Positions 10,681 through 20,934 of a stretch of 64,000 nt of DNA are shown here, one piece after another (position 1 is the first letter of the stretch; every line of letters starts with the position of its first letter). The position numbers and the translations under genes are program-made. The notes beneath the pieces are model-generated. The model did no database searches and had not been told where the DNA came from. It saw nothing but the letters and a program-made list of their open reading frames with translations. Origin of the DNA: Metellina segmentata (taxonomy: Eukaryota; Arthropoda; Arachnida; Araneae; Tetragnathidae); assembly GCA_947359465.1 (NCBI GenBank), contig OX375875.1, forward strand, positions 53,563,583 through 53,627,582. Reading direction: 5' to 3'.

Positions 10681-11410
10681 TGGCATGTTTCCAAAGGCTG
10701 AAGTCACTGGGTGAACATCGCAAAATCTACTTGCTTCTTCTTTGATGTCGCGTTTCGGAGTTGTTTCGCTGTCTTTACTCGTTTATGTGCAGCCAAGTTT
10801 CGCATGAACTTGCTGTGAGTAACTGTAGATGGTCGTACTCAGGCTTAGTATATATTTATAGTATAAATTTAGCAAAAAACAATATGATGGTATCATGTGG
10901 TATTTTTTAAATTAAACGCAAACTTTTTCAGAAATTGCTCTAAAAATAACAGAAACACATGTTACAAACCTTTCTTCCACTCATTTTCACTTTTTTAGCA
11001 ATAGAAACTCAAATATAATTAATAATTAAAAATTAAAAACGAAATCATACGTTTATTGCAACTATAACAAACAGCGGAATGACAACTTCAAGCTCGTTTT
11101 ACTGATAGTGACACTTGCTTATTTTTGACAGCTATGTTTTTATTTTATGCAATGGACATTAAAAAGGTAACCAGACACGATCAACTTAAAGTGAACTTGT
11201 TCTTTTATATAATGTTTGGGCATTCAATGTTATGATGGAAATTTCCACCATTATGCAAAGAAGGGTTAAACGATGCGTTGGCGTCTCTATTACACAAATA
11301 AATCAAAACATGAAATAGTAAAAAAAAAAGAGACATGACCCCTTTTTACATTTAGCGATTCATTTATTTTGGACTTAGCATTTAACGTGATTTTTGTAAT
11401 TGAAACAGGC
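10681..11410. other. Unassigned AT-rich sequence
   Basis: It may continue the Helitron-like element that starts at 10378, but no opposite terminus could be located. No gene seen. Confidence 0.4.
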
Positions 11411-11422
11411 ATTTTACCTCGA

Positions 11423-11571
11423 GGTAAGGTAATTTTAATGAACGTTGTACTAGAGCAACACAACGGGCTATTGACGGCGGTCCGGGATCTCAATCCCCTA
11501 AGTGAAAGATCCATAATCACATATAACATCACGCAATTTCGAACCAGATGACGAGGCAACACCTGATCTGT
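11423..11571 (-). mobile_element. SINE 3' half, 5'-truncated, 12-bp TSD
   Basis: Only the distal body and tail are present on the minus strand. ATTTTACCTCGA at 11411-11422 is repeated at 11572-11583. The TSD shows this truncated form is the original insertion and not later erosion. Confidence 0.85.
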
Positions 11572-11602
11572 ATTTTACCTCGAAATATCTCGATTTCAAT
11601 AA

Positions 11603-11895
11603 GCCACGGTTGCCCGGTTGAAAGAGTATCGAACTAGCAACCAGAGGGTTGGGAGTTCGAATCCAACCAAAGACCGTGGTGTACAAAGTAGGATGGTGTA
11701 CGCTAAATCTGTCGTGGCTCAAACGTCCTCATGTTGGCGTGGTGTGGAAGTTTGGAGAGTGGGGTGCCATCTCGGGTGTTGCCTCGCCATCTGACCATGG
11801 TTCAAAATTAAGTGGTGTTATCATCGGATCTTTCCCCTTGAGTTTGATCCCGGAGCGTCGCCAATAGCCCGTTGCGTTGCTCCAGTGCGACGTTA
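11603..11895 (+). mobile_element. SINE, head B, full length
   Basis: The tRNA-like head GGTTGAAAGAGTATCGAACT with B box GAGTTCGAATCCAACC is followed by the shared body and the tail. The tail stem is CGTCGC (11856-11861) with GCGACG (11887-11892), a C-G version of the T-A pair in head-A copies. Confidence 0.88.
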
Positions 11896-12130
11896 ATTCA
11901 GAAAATACAATACAATTCTCGATTTTAAATACATTTGATCAGTCATCCATAGCTTTAATCACTTGAGCCTCGCATAATGACTGAGAAAACACTTATTTGG
12001 TTTGAAAGAATCCTCGGAAAGATGAAATTGGTCAAAAAGATCAAAACGGTGGAGGGAAATATGTCAGGTAGGAAAGACAGCAGATTGCATGTCGGATATA
12101 TACATGCGTAGCTCTCATAAGATTAAATAG

Positions 12131-12459
12131 CCGACCAACCGGTATAGTGGTTAAGGTGTTAGCCTCTAGATAGGAAAGTTCCTGGTTCGAATCCGGGTCC
12201 GGGCATGGATGTTTGTAAGCGTATGGTGTAGAGGCGGCTGGTTCACTTTAAATCTGTCGTGGCCGAAAGTCCTCACGTTGGGTTGGTGTGGAAGTTTGGA
12301 GAGTGGGGTGCCAGCTCAGGTGTTGCTTCGTCATCTGACCGTGGTTCAAAATTACGAGGTGTTGTCCTCGGATCTTTCCCTTAAGGGACTGATCCCGGAC
12401 CGTCGTCAATAGCCCGTTGTGTTGCTCTAGTACGACGTTAACTAAAAATTACCATTACC
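12131..12459 (+). mobile_element. SINE, head A, first unit of a tandem dimer
   Basis: A full-length copy starting CCGACCAACCGGTATAGTGG. ATAAGATTAAATAG at 12117-12130 is repeated exactly at 12460-12473, directly before the next SINE. Tail stem CGTCGT 12401-12406 pairs with ACGACG 12432-12437. Confidence 0.93.
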
Positions 12460-12473
12460 ATAAGATTAAATAG

Positions 12474-12805
12474 CCTACCAACCGGTATAGTGGTTAAGGT
12501 GTTAGCCTCTAGATCGGAAAGTTCCTGGTTCGAATCCGGGTCCGGGCATGTATGTTTGTAAGCGTATGGTGTAGAGGCGGCTGGTTCACTTTAAATCTGT
12601 CGTGGCCGAAAGTCGTCACGTTGGGTTGGTGTGGAAGTTTTTAGAGTGGGGTGCCAGCTCAGGTGTTGCTTCGTCATCTGACCGTGGTTCAAAATTACGA
12701 GGTGTTGTCCTCGGATCTTTCCATTAAGGGACTAATCCCGGACAGTCATAAATAGCCCGTTCTGTTGTTCTAGTACGACGTTAACTAAAATTACCAAAAT
12801 TACCC
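12474..12805 (+). mobile_element. SINE, head A, second unit of a tandem dimer
   Basis: Nearly identical to the preceding unit and separated from it only by the 14-bp duplicated site. A third, imperfect copy of the site (AAAGATTAAATTAA) follows at 12806. The end of the tail has several changes (GACAGTCATAAATAGCCCG). Confidence 0.92.
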
Positions 12806-12904
12806 AAAGATTAAATTAATTTCGAAAGATGAAAAGTGTTATTAACAATGCCATATTAAATATACTTTCTAATTCTGCAAAAAAAAATGGTGAACTTATT
12901 TATT

Positions 12905-13068
12905 ATTTTTAATCAACGTCACACTGGAGCAACACAACGGGCTATTGATGACGGTCGGGGATCAACGCTCGAAGGGAAAGATCAGAGGACAATGCCTCGT
13001 CGTTTTGAACCACGATAGCAACACCTGAGCTGGCACCCTACTCTCCAAACTTCCACCCCACGCTAATG
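12905..13068 (-). mobile_element. SINE 3' half, 5'-truncated
   Basis: On the minus strand it contains GTGGGGTGGAAGTTTGGAGA and the tail. The tail stem has become CGTCA/TGACG (12917-12921 with 12959-12963), a paired change from the CGTCG/CGACG form. Confidence 0.8.
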
Positions 13069-13069
13069 T

Positions 13070-14515
13070 GTGAAATTTTCAACTGAGAAACACTCGAAAG
13101 ATTCTCATTTGGCTCATCTGATTTATTACAGACTAAAACTCGACTCCGTGAGTCATGAAATTGAAAGCTGCTTACTTCTGTGCGCGAAAGTATGCACACA
13201 CATACACAACTTAGCGTGCCTTTCTTTTTAATTAATGAAACCCTGAAGTTTTTCCCGAGAAAAGCTCCTCATTAAGAATATTTCGGAAAGGAGATTATTG
13301 TGGTAATTGATTACCCCGCGCCAAAGAATGTCTCATTCTTCTCCCCCCGCGATATTTGCAGTCCGCATTAAAAATGTTCCTCCGTCATTGTATTTCATTG
13401 TTTACCGACACCGCTACCATCCGTTACAACGCGCGTGTATGTATCGGGTTTTCTTCTCCCACCCAGAATATATACTCCCGGCTTGTCTCGCATTTTGAAA
13501 TCGTATCGGCATAGTCACTGAGCCGTGTGTGAAAAATACTGTCGTCAAACAAGCGAGTTCCTACTCTATATCGGTTGTCTGTCAAAGAAGAATGAAGTTA
13601 TCGCTGCTTCGGTGGTTCTGTGAACGCCATTGGAGATTTCCTTTTTTTTTTGTGAAAAGTTCTTTTTTTTCTGTTGTTATTATTCTTCTTCCTTCATCAT
13701 GGGCAACACGATGACACAGACGAGTGATTGTATCGAAAGAACATACAGAATTAAATACCAGTCTTTCTCTAACTTTTATCTGTTTGTAGACTGCGTTATT
13801 TTTCCAGCTGTCTGTGCAAATATCTATTTAAAAATAAAGAAAATAAAAGCCCTGGGGGTGTATTGCCAGGAGGCGAACACCTTATTGATTAAATTTTCTT
13901 TTAGTGTTTTTTTGTACTGCTCATGGGAGAGAAGATTTCGTTCTTCGTATCGTCGTGAAGGGAATCTTTCAGTTTTCATTTGTTCCATCGTTGAATTTAT
14001 GAATTCTAATATTTATCTTATTTTATGCGGTTCAATCTTTCTTGTTGTGGCATGTAAAATAGAGTTCATGTCGGTTGTTTTACATTAATTTGTACACATT
14101 TGTGTGTGGTTATAGTAGTTCAATGTGGCAAATAAATTATGGATTTTATTGAATTGAAATTTAAAGCACATAATTGTGTGTGTGAAAGTAATTATTTCTT
14201 TAGATCGTCGTTCAACAAACTTTCTGAAGTCAAATGTGCCTAACGGTTGCTAAAAAAAACTTTAAAGTAGTTTAAATATTTCAAACCGTTATGTTTTACG
14301 TTTTCTTTTTGTATAAAAGGCTGTACATTTTTTTCCTTAGGACTTAGAATAAATCTTTTATGAGTGGAATTAGATGAATAGGACTGATGCTTTTTCCTGA
14401 TTTGAATAATTGAAAAGTGTTTTAAAATGAAAGAATGCAACATATGATCATTATCTTATATTTTTCTTCCTAGTTGGTAAGCTTTTCTGATGAAAGAAAA
14501 ATATTTTGCTGAAAA
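13070..14515. other. Unassigned sequence
   Basis: There is no recognisable gene. The 152-codon ORF at 13630-14088 is low-complexity, Phe/Ile-rich and typical of AT-rich noncoding DNA. A modestly GC-richer patch at 13270-13500 has no supporting signal. Confidence 0.4.
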
Positions 14516-14530
14516 TTTGTACTACTACCT

Positions 14531-14667
14531 GTCATCTGACCATGGTTCAAAATTACGTGGTGTTGTCCTCAGTCTTTCCCTTAGGGAATTGATCCGGGAC
14601 CGTCGTCAATAGCCCGTTGTGTTGCTCTAGTACGACGTTAATTGAAAATTACCATTTTTTTTTTGAC
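14531..14667 (+). mobile_element. SINE 3' half, 5'-truncated, 12-bp TSD
   Basis: Starts at CATCTGACCATGGTTCAAAA and ends in ATTACCA followed by a T run. GTACTACTACCT at 14519-14530 is repeated with one mismatch at 14668-14679. Confidence 0.82.
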
Positions 14668-14679
14668 GTACCACTACCT

Positions 14680-15179
14680 AAAATTACAAAATGGGCACAT
14701 GTTGGACAAATAGCGAATAACCAAAACTATAAATGAGAGCTATCCATAAATCGCTAATCCCTGCAGCTTTTTATCCGTTCGTACAAAATCATGTGTTAAA
14801 AATTCCCAGTTTACTTTGTTTTAAAAAGATAACTAGCAATTATACTAATGCATTTTTGAGAGCCAAATATTAATTGTCTTTAATGTGCATCCCCATTATG
14901 CGAACGATGTAGGGGGAGAAATTATAGTTTTTGCTCCTGATCTAACTAGTAAATATTACATTTTTGCAAGTCTATATTAATCAACAATCATACAGCGGCT
15001 TTCATTAAAATTCCAATCATATACCGCTCTCGAAATCTTATTCTAACACAATCCAAAAATAGTTTAAGTCATTTCCATATGCTTACGATTCCATATTCCG
15101 CAGATGAATAAAATTTTCATTTCCTGCTACTGAGCCTTACCTCCAGAAAATGTCTTCAAAGAATGATCAATCTTCCAAA
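14680..15179. other. Unassigned AT-rich sequence
   Basis: Nothing recognised. Confidence 0.45.
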
Positions 15180-15346
15180 ATCGTTACTGTTGCAATTCGT
15201 GATTTTGATACTCTGGTAACTCGAGTGTGCAATTGTTATTCTTCCGATACTAACTAATACAAAAACAAATTAAAAACAAACTTTTAATCCCAACGCATCG
15301 TGCAATGACGCAGAATTTGGTTTTATTTTGCTGACCTTATAGTGAC

Positions 15347-15432
15347 GGTAATTTCAATTAACGTCGTACTAGAGCAACACAACGGGCTATTGACGACGGT
15401 CCGGGATCAGTCCCTTGAGGGAAAGATCCGAG
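15347..15432 (-). mobile_element. Short SINE tail insertion with TSD inside the array
   Basis: It is an 86-bp tail on the minus strand. ACCTTATAGTGAC (15334-15346) is repeated as ACCTTAGTGAC (15433-15443). The paralogous unit at ~16324 (ACCTTAGGGACATCT) lacks it and shows the unoccupied site. Confidence 0.88.
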
Positions 15433-15610
15433 ACCTTAGTGACATCTTTCCACTTAGGCGCATAAATATAGAGAATCGATTGTGAGTGATTGAAGTTATA
15501 ATAATCGAATTGTTAGTGATCGAGAATGAATCGTTGCTGCTGTAATTCGCATTTTTGATACTCTGTCATGTAACTCGAGTGTTCTATTGTTATTCGTTCC
15601 ATGTGATAAC

Positions 15611-15949
15611 CGGCCGACCAACCGGTATAGTGGTTAAGGTGTTAGCCTCTAGATAGGAAGGTTCCTGGTTCGAATCCGGGTCCGGGCATGGATGTTTGTA
15701 AACGTATGGTGTAGAGGCGGCTGGTGCACCTTAAATCTGTCGTGGCCGAAAGTCCTCACGTTGGGTTGGCGTGGAAGTTTGGAGAGTGGGGTGCCAGCTC
15801 AGGTGTTGCTTCGTCATCTGACCGTGGTTCAAAATTACGAGGTGTTGTCCTCGGATCTTTCCCTTAGGGGATTGATCCCGGACCGTCGTCGGTGGCCCGT
15901 TGTGTTGCTCTAGTACGACGTTAACAAAAAATTACCAAAAAAAATTACC
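15611..15949 (+). mobile_element. SINE, head A, full length, in the array
   Basis: Flanked by ATGTGATAAC at 15601-15610 and 15950-15959. The tail is extended as ATTACCAAAAAAAATTACC. Head, B box (GGTTCGAATCC) and body are intact. One change in the hairpin loop gives GGTGGCCCG. Confidence 0.9.
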
Positions 15950-16345
15950 ATGTGATAACGGATACAAAAACAAACTTTTAATCCAAGATAATCGATTTTT
16001 TGTTACATAACTAATCGTAGCTGCTGCAATTCGTAGTGATACTGATTTGTATTCTTTCAGTTAATTCGATTATTCCATACTTATTCTTTCAATAAGTGCT
16101 ACAAAAACTAATTCAAAACAAAACTTTTATCCAAAAGAATCGTTTAGGAATACAAATAAAGTAAATCATTCCTGCGATAGTTCTTGTTTTTGATATTCTG
16201 TCAGGTAACTCGAGTGTTCTATTGTTATTCGTTCAATAATAACTGACGCAAAAACAAATTCAAAACAAACTTTTAATCTGAGCGCATCGTGCAATTACCG
16301 CAAAATTCGATTTTATTTTGCTGACCTTAGGGACATCTGCTCGCC

Positions 16346-16958
16346 GAGGTGTATAAATATACAGATATGTATAAACACACGAAGGAAACGATTTCGTTGA
16401 GGAAGCCGTTGGACCCACTACCCCAGCATTCTTAACGTCGGTGGAATGAATGAAATTTTTGCTTTTGGGAAACCTCTCGTTTGAAAACGAGCTGCCCTTA
16501 AGCAAGGCCTTCGGTTTCAAAAAAAAACTTTTAGCATCGATCTCATTATTACCTTTGTTCGGGAATGTTGATGATTCGGGCAAGTTTTCCGAGGCTGGAA
16601 TTGTTAAAGGGGCGAGAATGAATTTCGATACATTTATTATGCGCGTAGATATTCTGCGTGTAGCTCATTATTGTTTCGCATAATCCCTTTCGCCTCTAAT
16701 TCAGTGAAGCGTAGGTCCAATATTCAGAAAATGAAAACGCGTTTATTCAGGCTTGAAATAAATAGGGAGTGATAAAATGATCCGGGGGCTTTGTCCAAAT
16801 GTGTGGACGTAATTCCCAGATCTCCTGTCCGCTCGCTTTCGCAGCTAGGTACGTGACACTGTACAATGGAAACGTGTGTGTCGTTGGTAGAAAATAATTA
16901 ACACTTTCCCATTACTTTAAAAAGCGTTAGAAAAGCTCAAATTTTTAATTTCGATGGT
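16346..16958. other. Unassigned sequence
   Basis: Overlapping ORFs on both strands (16260-16583 minus, 16450-16683 plus) show no family features. No gene is supported. Confidence 0.4.
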
Positions 16959-16966
16959 GTCGTGGT

Positions 16967-17734
16967 CAGTGCTGTAGTCGTAAATAAATCAGAGGGTATA
17001 CCATGGGGCCACTGCGCTAGTATAGGCAGGGTCCCCGTGGTATAATACCCTCTGATAGTACACTCTTTGTATGGTACACTCTGATACCCTCAGAATTTTT
17101 TCCAAGGGAGGCGAAACGTATACTTACTACTTACACTTTTAACGGGGAGAGTTGCAAAAAACATGGGCACACACATACATGTATGTATCTATAGGAAATC
17201 ATTTCTAAGGACCGTATAGGTATTCATTAAACTAAACCCGCGCTCGCAAACGGCTGTGAAACATGGTAATATTTCAATTGTTCTTAAAAGAGGATTTAAT
17301 TTTTCTGGAACAACTTGGACGTTTTCATGGGTCCCTCAAACCTTGAATAGTGCACATTTCATCTATACCAAAACGTCAACATATCCTTTTCTACATGGCG
17401 AATATCCTCTGTATTTATATTTCTGGATCAAACATGGATATATCCTTCAAAAGTTGACAATTTCTTCATTAACATCAGAACAAAGTCTGAATTTCAGTCT
17501 ATCGACACTACTTTGAATGAATTGCTTTTGATTAATAGGTACGATTTTGGAATTATGTACCAAGGTGATATCTTGAAATAGAAACTTTTCCTTTGCTTCT
17601 ACAGCTATCTGCGTTTCACGTGATGTTTTCTAGGAAAAAACGGTGTTCGTAGTTTTTAATAAAAAGCAGAGGGTATACGGAATTTGTTAGAAAAACCAGA
17701 GGGTATACGGCGTATACCCTCCACTACAGCCCTG
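16967..17734. mobile_element. hAT-like non-autonomous element with 8-bp TSD
   Basis: The termini are CAGTGCTGTAGT at the left and, reverse-complemented, CAGGGCTGTAGT at the right. GTCGTGGT lies immediately outside both ends (16959-16966 and 17735-17742). An 8-bp TSD and a CAG-starting terminal repeat are hAT hallmarks. The subterminal motif CAGAGGGTATAC recurs in both orientations at both ends. The 86-codon ORF inside (17256-17516) does not look like a transposase. Confidence 0.85.
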
Positions 17735-17753
17735 GTCGTGGTCTCGAAATTAG

Positions 17754-17901
17754 TTAGGTAGGTATTTTAATTAGCGTCCAACTAGAGCAACACAGCGGGC
17801 TATTGACGACGATCCGGGATCAATCCTAATCGAAAACATCCGAGGACAACACCATGTAATTTTGTACCACTGTCAGATGATGAGGCAACACCTGAACTGG
17901 T
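17754..17901 (-). mobile_element. SINE 3' half, 5'-truncated, 10-bp TSD
   Basis: TCGAAATTAG at 17744-17753 is repeated at 17902-17911. The target lies one base from the TSD of the hAT-like element, so the two insertions are almost adjacent. Confidence 0.85.
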
Positions 17902-18043
17902 TCGAAATTAGCAGTCGCCAATCATATTTTGCTGCTATAAATTTAGATATCATGACCGGGTTTTTCGATCCGATTGTTATGCACTATATGGACTAAAGTA
18001 TTTAGACACTGCATGTTTTTCATAAAAAGTTCTTTATTATTCG

Positions 18044-18555
18044 ATTTAGTAACGGGTAGGCCCTCCTGTTGCTTGTATTACAGCTGCAATACGAAGAGGC
18101 ATACTTTCAACAAGTTCTCTGTAAGTCTTGGCAGGTGATTGGTGATTTTTTAGTTAACGTCGTACTAGAGCAACACAACGGGCTATTGACGAGTAAGTCT
18201 TGGCAGGAATAGCTCGCCAGGCCACTTGCAAGGCTGTGATAAGATAGTGTTGTGAAGATGGGCTTGCGTGGTGGTGTCGTACTCGTCGCTCCAGTTTGTT
18301 CCACAAGTACTCGATCGGATTGAGATCTGGGCTCTAAACAGGCCAGTCGAGCAAAATCACCTTATTTTCAGGAAACCAGTCCAGCACACGTTTTGCAATA
18401 TGACATGGAGCTTGATCCTGGAAGAAGAAACAACCATCATCGCCGTAGTATTTCCATAGTGTAGGCAAGGCCGAATGATCCAGAACGTCGAGGTACACGT
18501 CAGCGTTCATGGTACCAGGTACATAAAGCAATGACCGAGTCCTAGCCAGTAACAA
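18044..18555 (-). pseudogene. Tc1-type transposase remnant with stop and SINE insertion
   Basis: On the minus strand, GTMNADVYLDVLDHSALPTLW leads to FFFQDQAPCHIAKRVLDWF (second catalytic D) and on to SPDLNPIEYLWNKLERR (third D). An in-frame stop lies just before SPDLNP. Near the C-terminus, between ..SPAKTYREL and the final MPLRIAAVIQATGG, the 57-bp SINE tail breaks the frame. The N-terminal half is missing. Confidence 0.85.
18136..18192 (-). mobile_element. 57-bp SINE tail insertion with perfect 15-bp TSD
   Basis: GTAAGTCTTGGCAGG occurs at 18121-18135 and again at 18193-18207. Between them only the last ~40 bp of the SINE plus a short tail is present, starting within the 5' strand of the tail hairpin. 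Confidence 0.92.
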
Positions 18556-18606
18556 CGACCCCTTACTAAGATGGATCTTCCTAATTTATGCAGTCCATAT
18601 AGTGTA

Positions 18607-20934
18607 TTTGACACCTAAACATTTTACGAATTATTTCGCTTTTTCTTAGCAAATTTCAACCGATCAACTTTCTTACTTCAATTGTATACTCATGTGATTA
18701 TATAAGCGCATCAAAGTCAAAAATCCTGTATACTTTGGTATAGGGCCCTGTGGTACGATGTCTTGTTACTTATGTGTTCATAGACATTTCCTGCGAGGCT
18801 AAATGTAAGTGGTGTTATTGTGTTTGCCGTGAGCCATGTTTTCTGTACGTATCCCGAATGTGACTTGGCTTTATTTTCGAATAGATTTCAGCTCTGCACC
18901 AATAAAAATTCCAAACTCAATTACAAATCGAAATATATAACTTGATTCCTGTAACGCCAGTTAGATAAGAATCTAAACAAACGTGAACTACATTTTAAAG
19001 TGTGTACCCCTCGAGAATATTTGGGTGGCGGAAGTAAAATCTTCGCTTTCCGTCTAATTTAAATAGCACGCCGCGTTGCTCCCGTGGGACGTAAATTCCA
19101 CTACCTAACATATCATTTGTTTATACCGAAAATCCCTCATACACATCCATGAAAACAAAATATATTAAAAATTGCACTCATACAATTTAGCAACTGAAGT
19201 AAAACATTTTTCTGCCATTGATGCCTTTCTTTCTGCTCGTATTTTTAACCTTGATAGTTTCGTATTTCGACCGACAATCTTCTTGGGAACAGTCATTCCG
19301 AAAGTACTCTGAATCAAAATACTCCGACAAAGAAAATAACAATTTATGGACAAAAATAACTCTTAGTTTAAGGTGAAACAATGGCAGAAATATTTCGTTC
19401 TCAACTCAGACACGACTGAGAATTCCAATCGTAACTACAGATTAAATATTATTTCTGGCGTTGCCAGGTACCCACAAGCAAAATAACATCCCTTTTATTA
19501 TCAATGATTTTTCTTGTGCTGTTTATCGCATTAAGTACACTTTCCTTGCAGATAGAATAAGAATGTTTAATTTTAGTTTTTCATTTTATCAATTTGTGTC
19601 AAGTAAGTGAATAATGCTATTGTTAATTTTCTAAACTTCCATCGTTACTAGTTCGCAAAATCGTAAAAGGTTTAAAATAAACATTCATTTGTCAATGCTT
19701 ATTTATATACTAAATTATACTAAAGTCGGGCAGAATTTGAAAGTCAGTAAAAGAAATAGAAAATACAATACGAAACAGATATTATTGAGGAATATTACTG
19801 TGAAGTAGATAAAACATTCTCTATAAATTTGTTAGATTTCTTAATTTAGTCGAACGTTATTTTTAAATTGATCATTGGTAAACACTTGCAAGCTACTTAC
19901 ATTTGTTTTGCTTTATTTAAATAGCATTCTTAAAATGTATGTAAATTTTTCTGTGTATGAGATTTCTTTCTTTCCTTAATTTAAATGTATCAATCGATAT
20001 ATCTATGAATATTTACATAGCGGAAACATGGACATCAACCGCTATGTCTATCGATGTTCGAATGAATAATATCAATTCCATAAATTCAATTTATTTTTGT
20101 TACCAGATACGACATCCAGTATCCTGTGTACATATTCCCACAAGCATACAATTCAGTTATCAGAATAGATTTACTGAAACTATTATAATTACATTCATTT
20201 TAAATAACATTTAAGTACATTATCTTTATAGATGTCACGTGTGACGAATATTTAAAATAAAATCAATTCCAAATGCTTCGATGCCATTGAGCAACCACTC
20301 ATTCAAAAGCGAATCAAAACTCAAAAAGATGTTTCACACCCACAATAAAGCGATAAAGATATACTCCAAAACAACTTCTACATCCTGTTTCGCCACTTCA
20401 GCAATCAATATCACAAACTAATTAAAGTTTTAATAAATAACTTATACCATTGTCTCAGAGTTATCTGTTTTCAAATCACAAGTACGCAAGTAATAATACC
20501 CTTTCATGCGAACCCAATCCGTTCTTATTTCATTTCAAAAGACAGATGTTTTCGAAAACACAAAACAAACCGAATATCTTCTATAAATTAAAATACCGAG
20601 AAATATTTTCCACCAACACTTTATCTTAATGAATATCTCAAAAGGATGATGCCTCCGAACGTTTTTCTAAAACTCATAATCATCAACTTTCCCAATAACA
20701 ATTCCTTACTGCCAACCTAACGCCTATGCCGAGTCTCAACAAAGGCATGTCCTCCCCGAATATTCCAGGACAAACTCTCCACGCTTTATATATAGCTCCC
20801 TTCTTTTCTTTCATATGAAAGCTCGGGGCCGAAAGTATTTGTTGAGCCAGAAGCAATTGTGATCGGGTTGTTTTGTTTCATATTTCATCTTTTCCGAACG
20901 GTTTGTCAGCAGGAAGCGATTGTGCTTTCGGGAA
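18607..20934. other. Unassigned AT-rich sequence with one SINE tail
   Basis: A ~48-bp SINE tail lies at 19063-19110 (AATAGCACGCCGCGTTGCTC, then GGGACGTAAATT), truncated at nearly the same base as the 57-bp copies. A TATATATAG box at ~20786 precedes GC-richer sequence, but no gene was recognised. Overlapping minus-strand ORFs at 19165-19381 look random. Confidence 0.45.

Larger units (their letters stand above)
15180..16345. repeat. Decayed tandem array, about four units, interrupted by two SINEs
   Basis: Units share GCAATTCGTGATTTTGATACT-like starts (~15188, 15546, 16028, 16180), then AACTCGAGTGTTCTATTGTT and AAAACAAACTTTTAATC. The first and last units also share ~50 bp ending TTTTATTTTGCTGACCTTA. 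Without the inserted SINEs the unit is about 150 bp, longer in the outer copies. Confidence 0.78.
17982..18604 (-). mobile_element. Second Tc1-like family, internally deleted, carrying a SINE tail
   Basis: The ends CACTATATGGACT (left, 17982) and the inverted CACTATATGGACT (right, ending 18604) are followed by TA at the right and TG, probably decayed TA, at the left. Without the 57-bp SINE piece and its duplicated site the element is about 551 bp. It contains the 3' half of a transposase. Confidence 0.82.

Noticed and set aside
18607..20934. TATATATAG box near 20786 as a promoter
   Set aside because: TATA-like strings are frequent in this AT-rich DNA, and no gene or initiator context follows that I can support.
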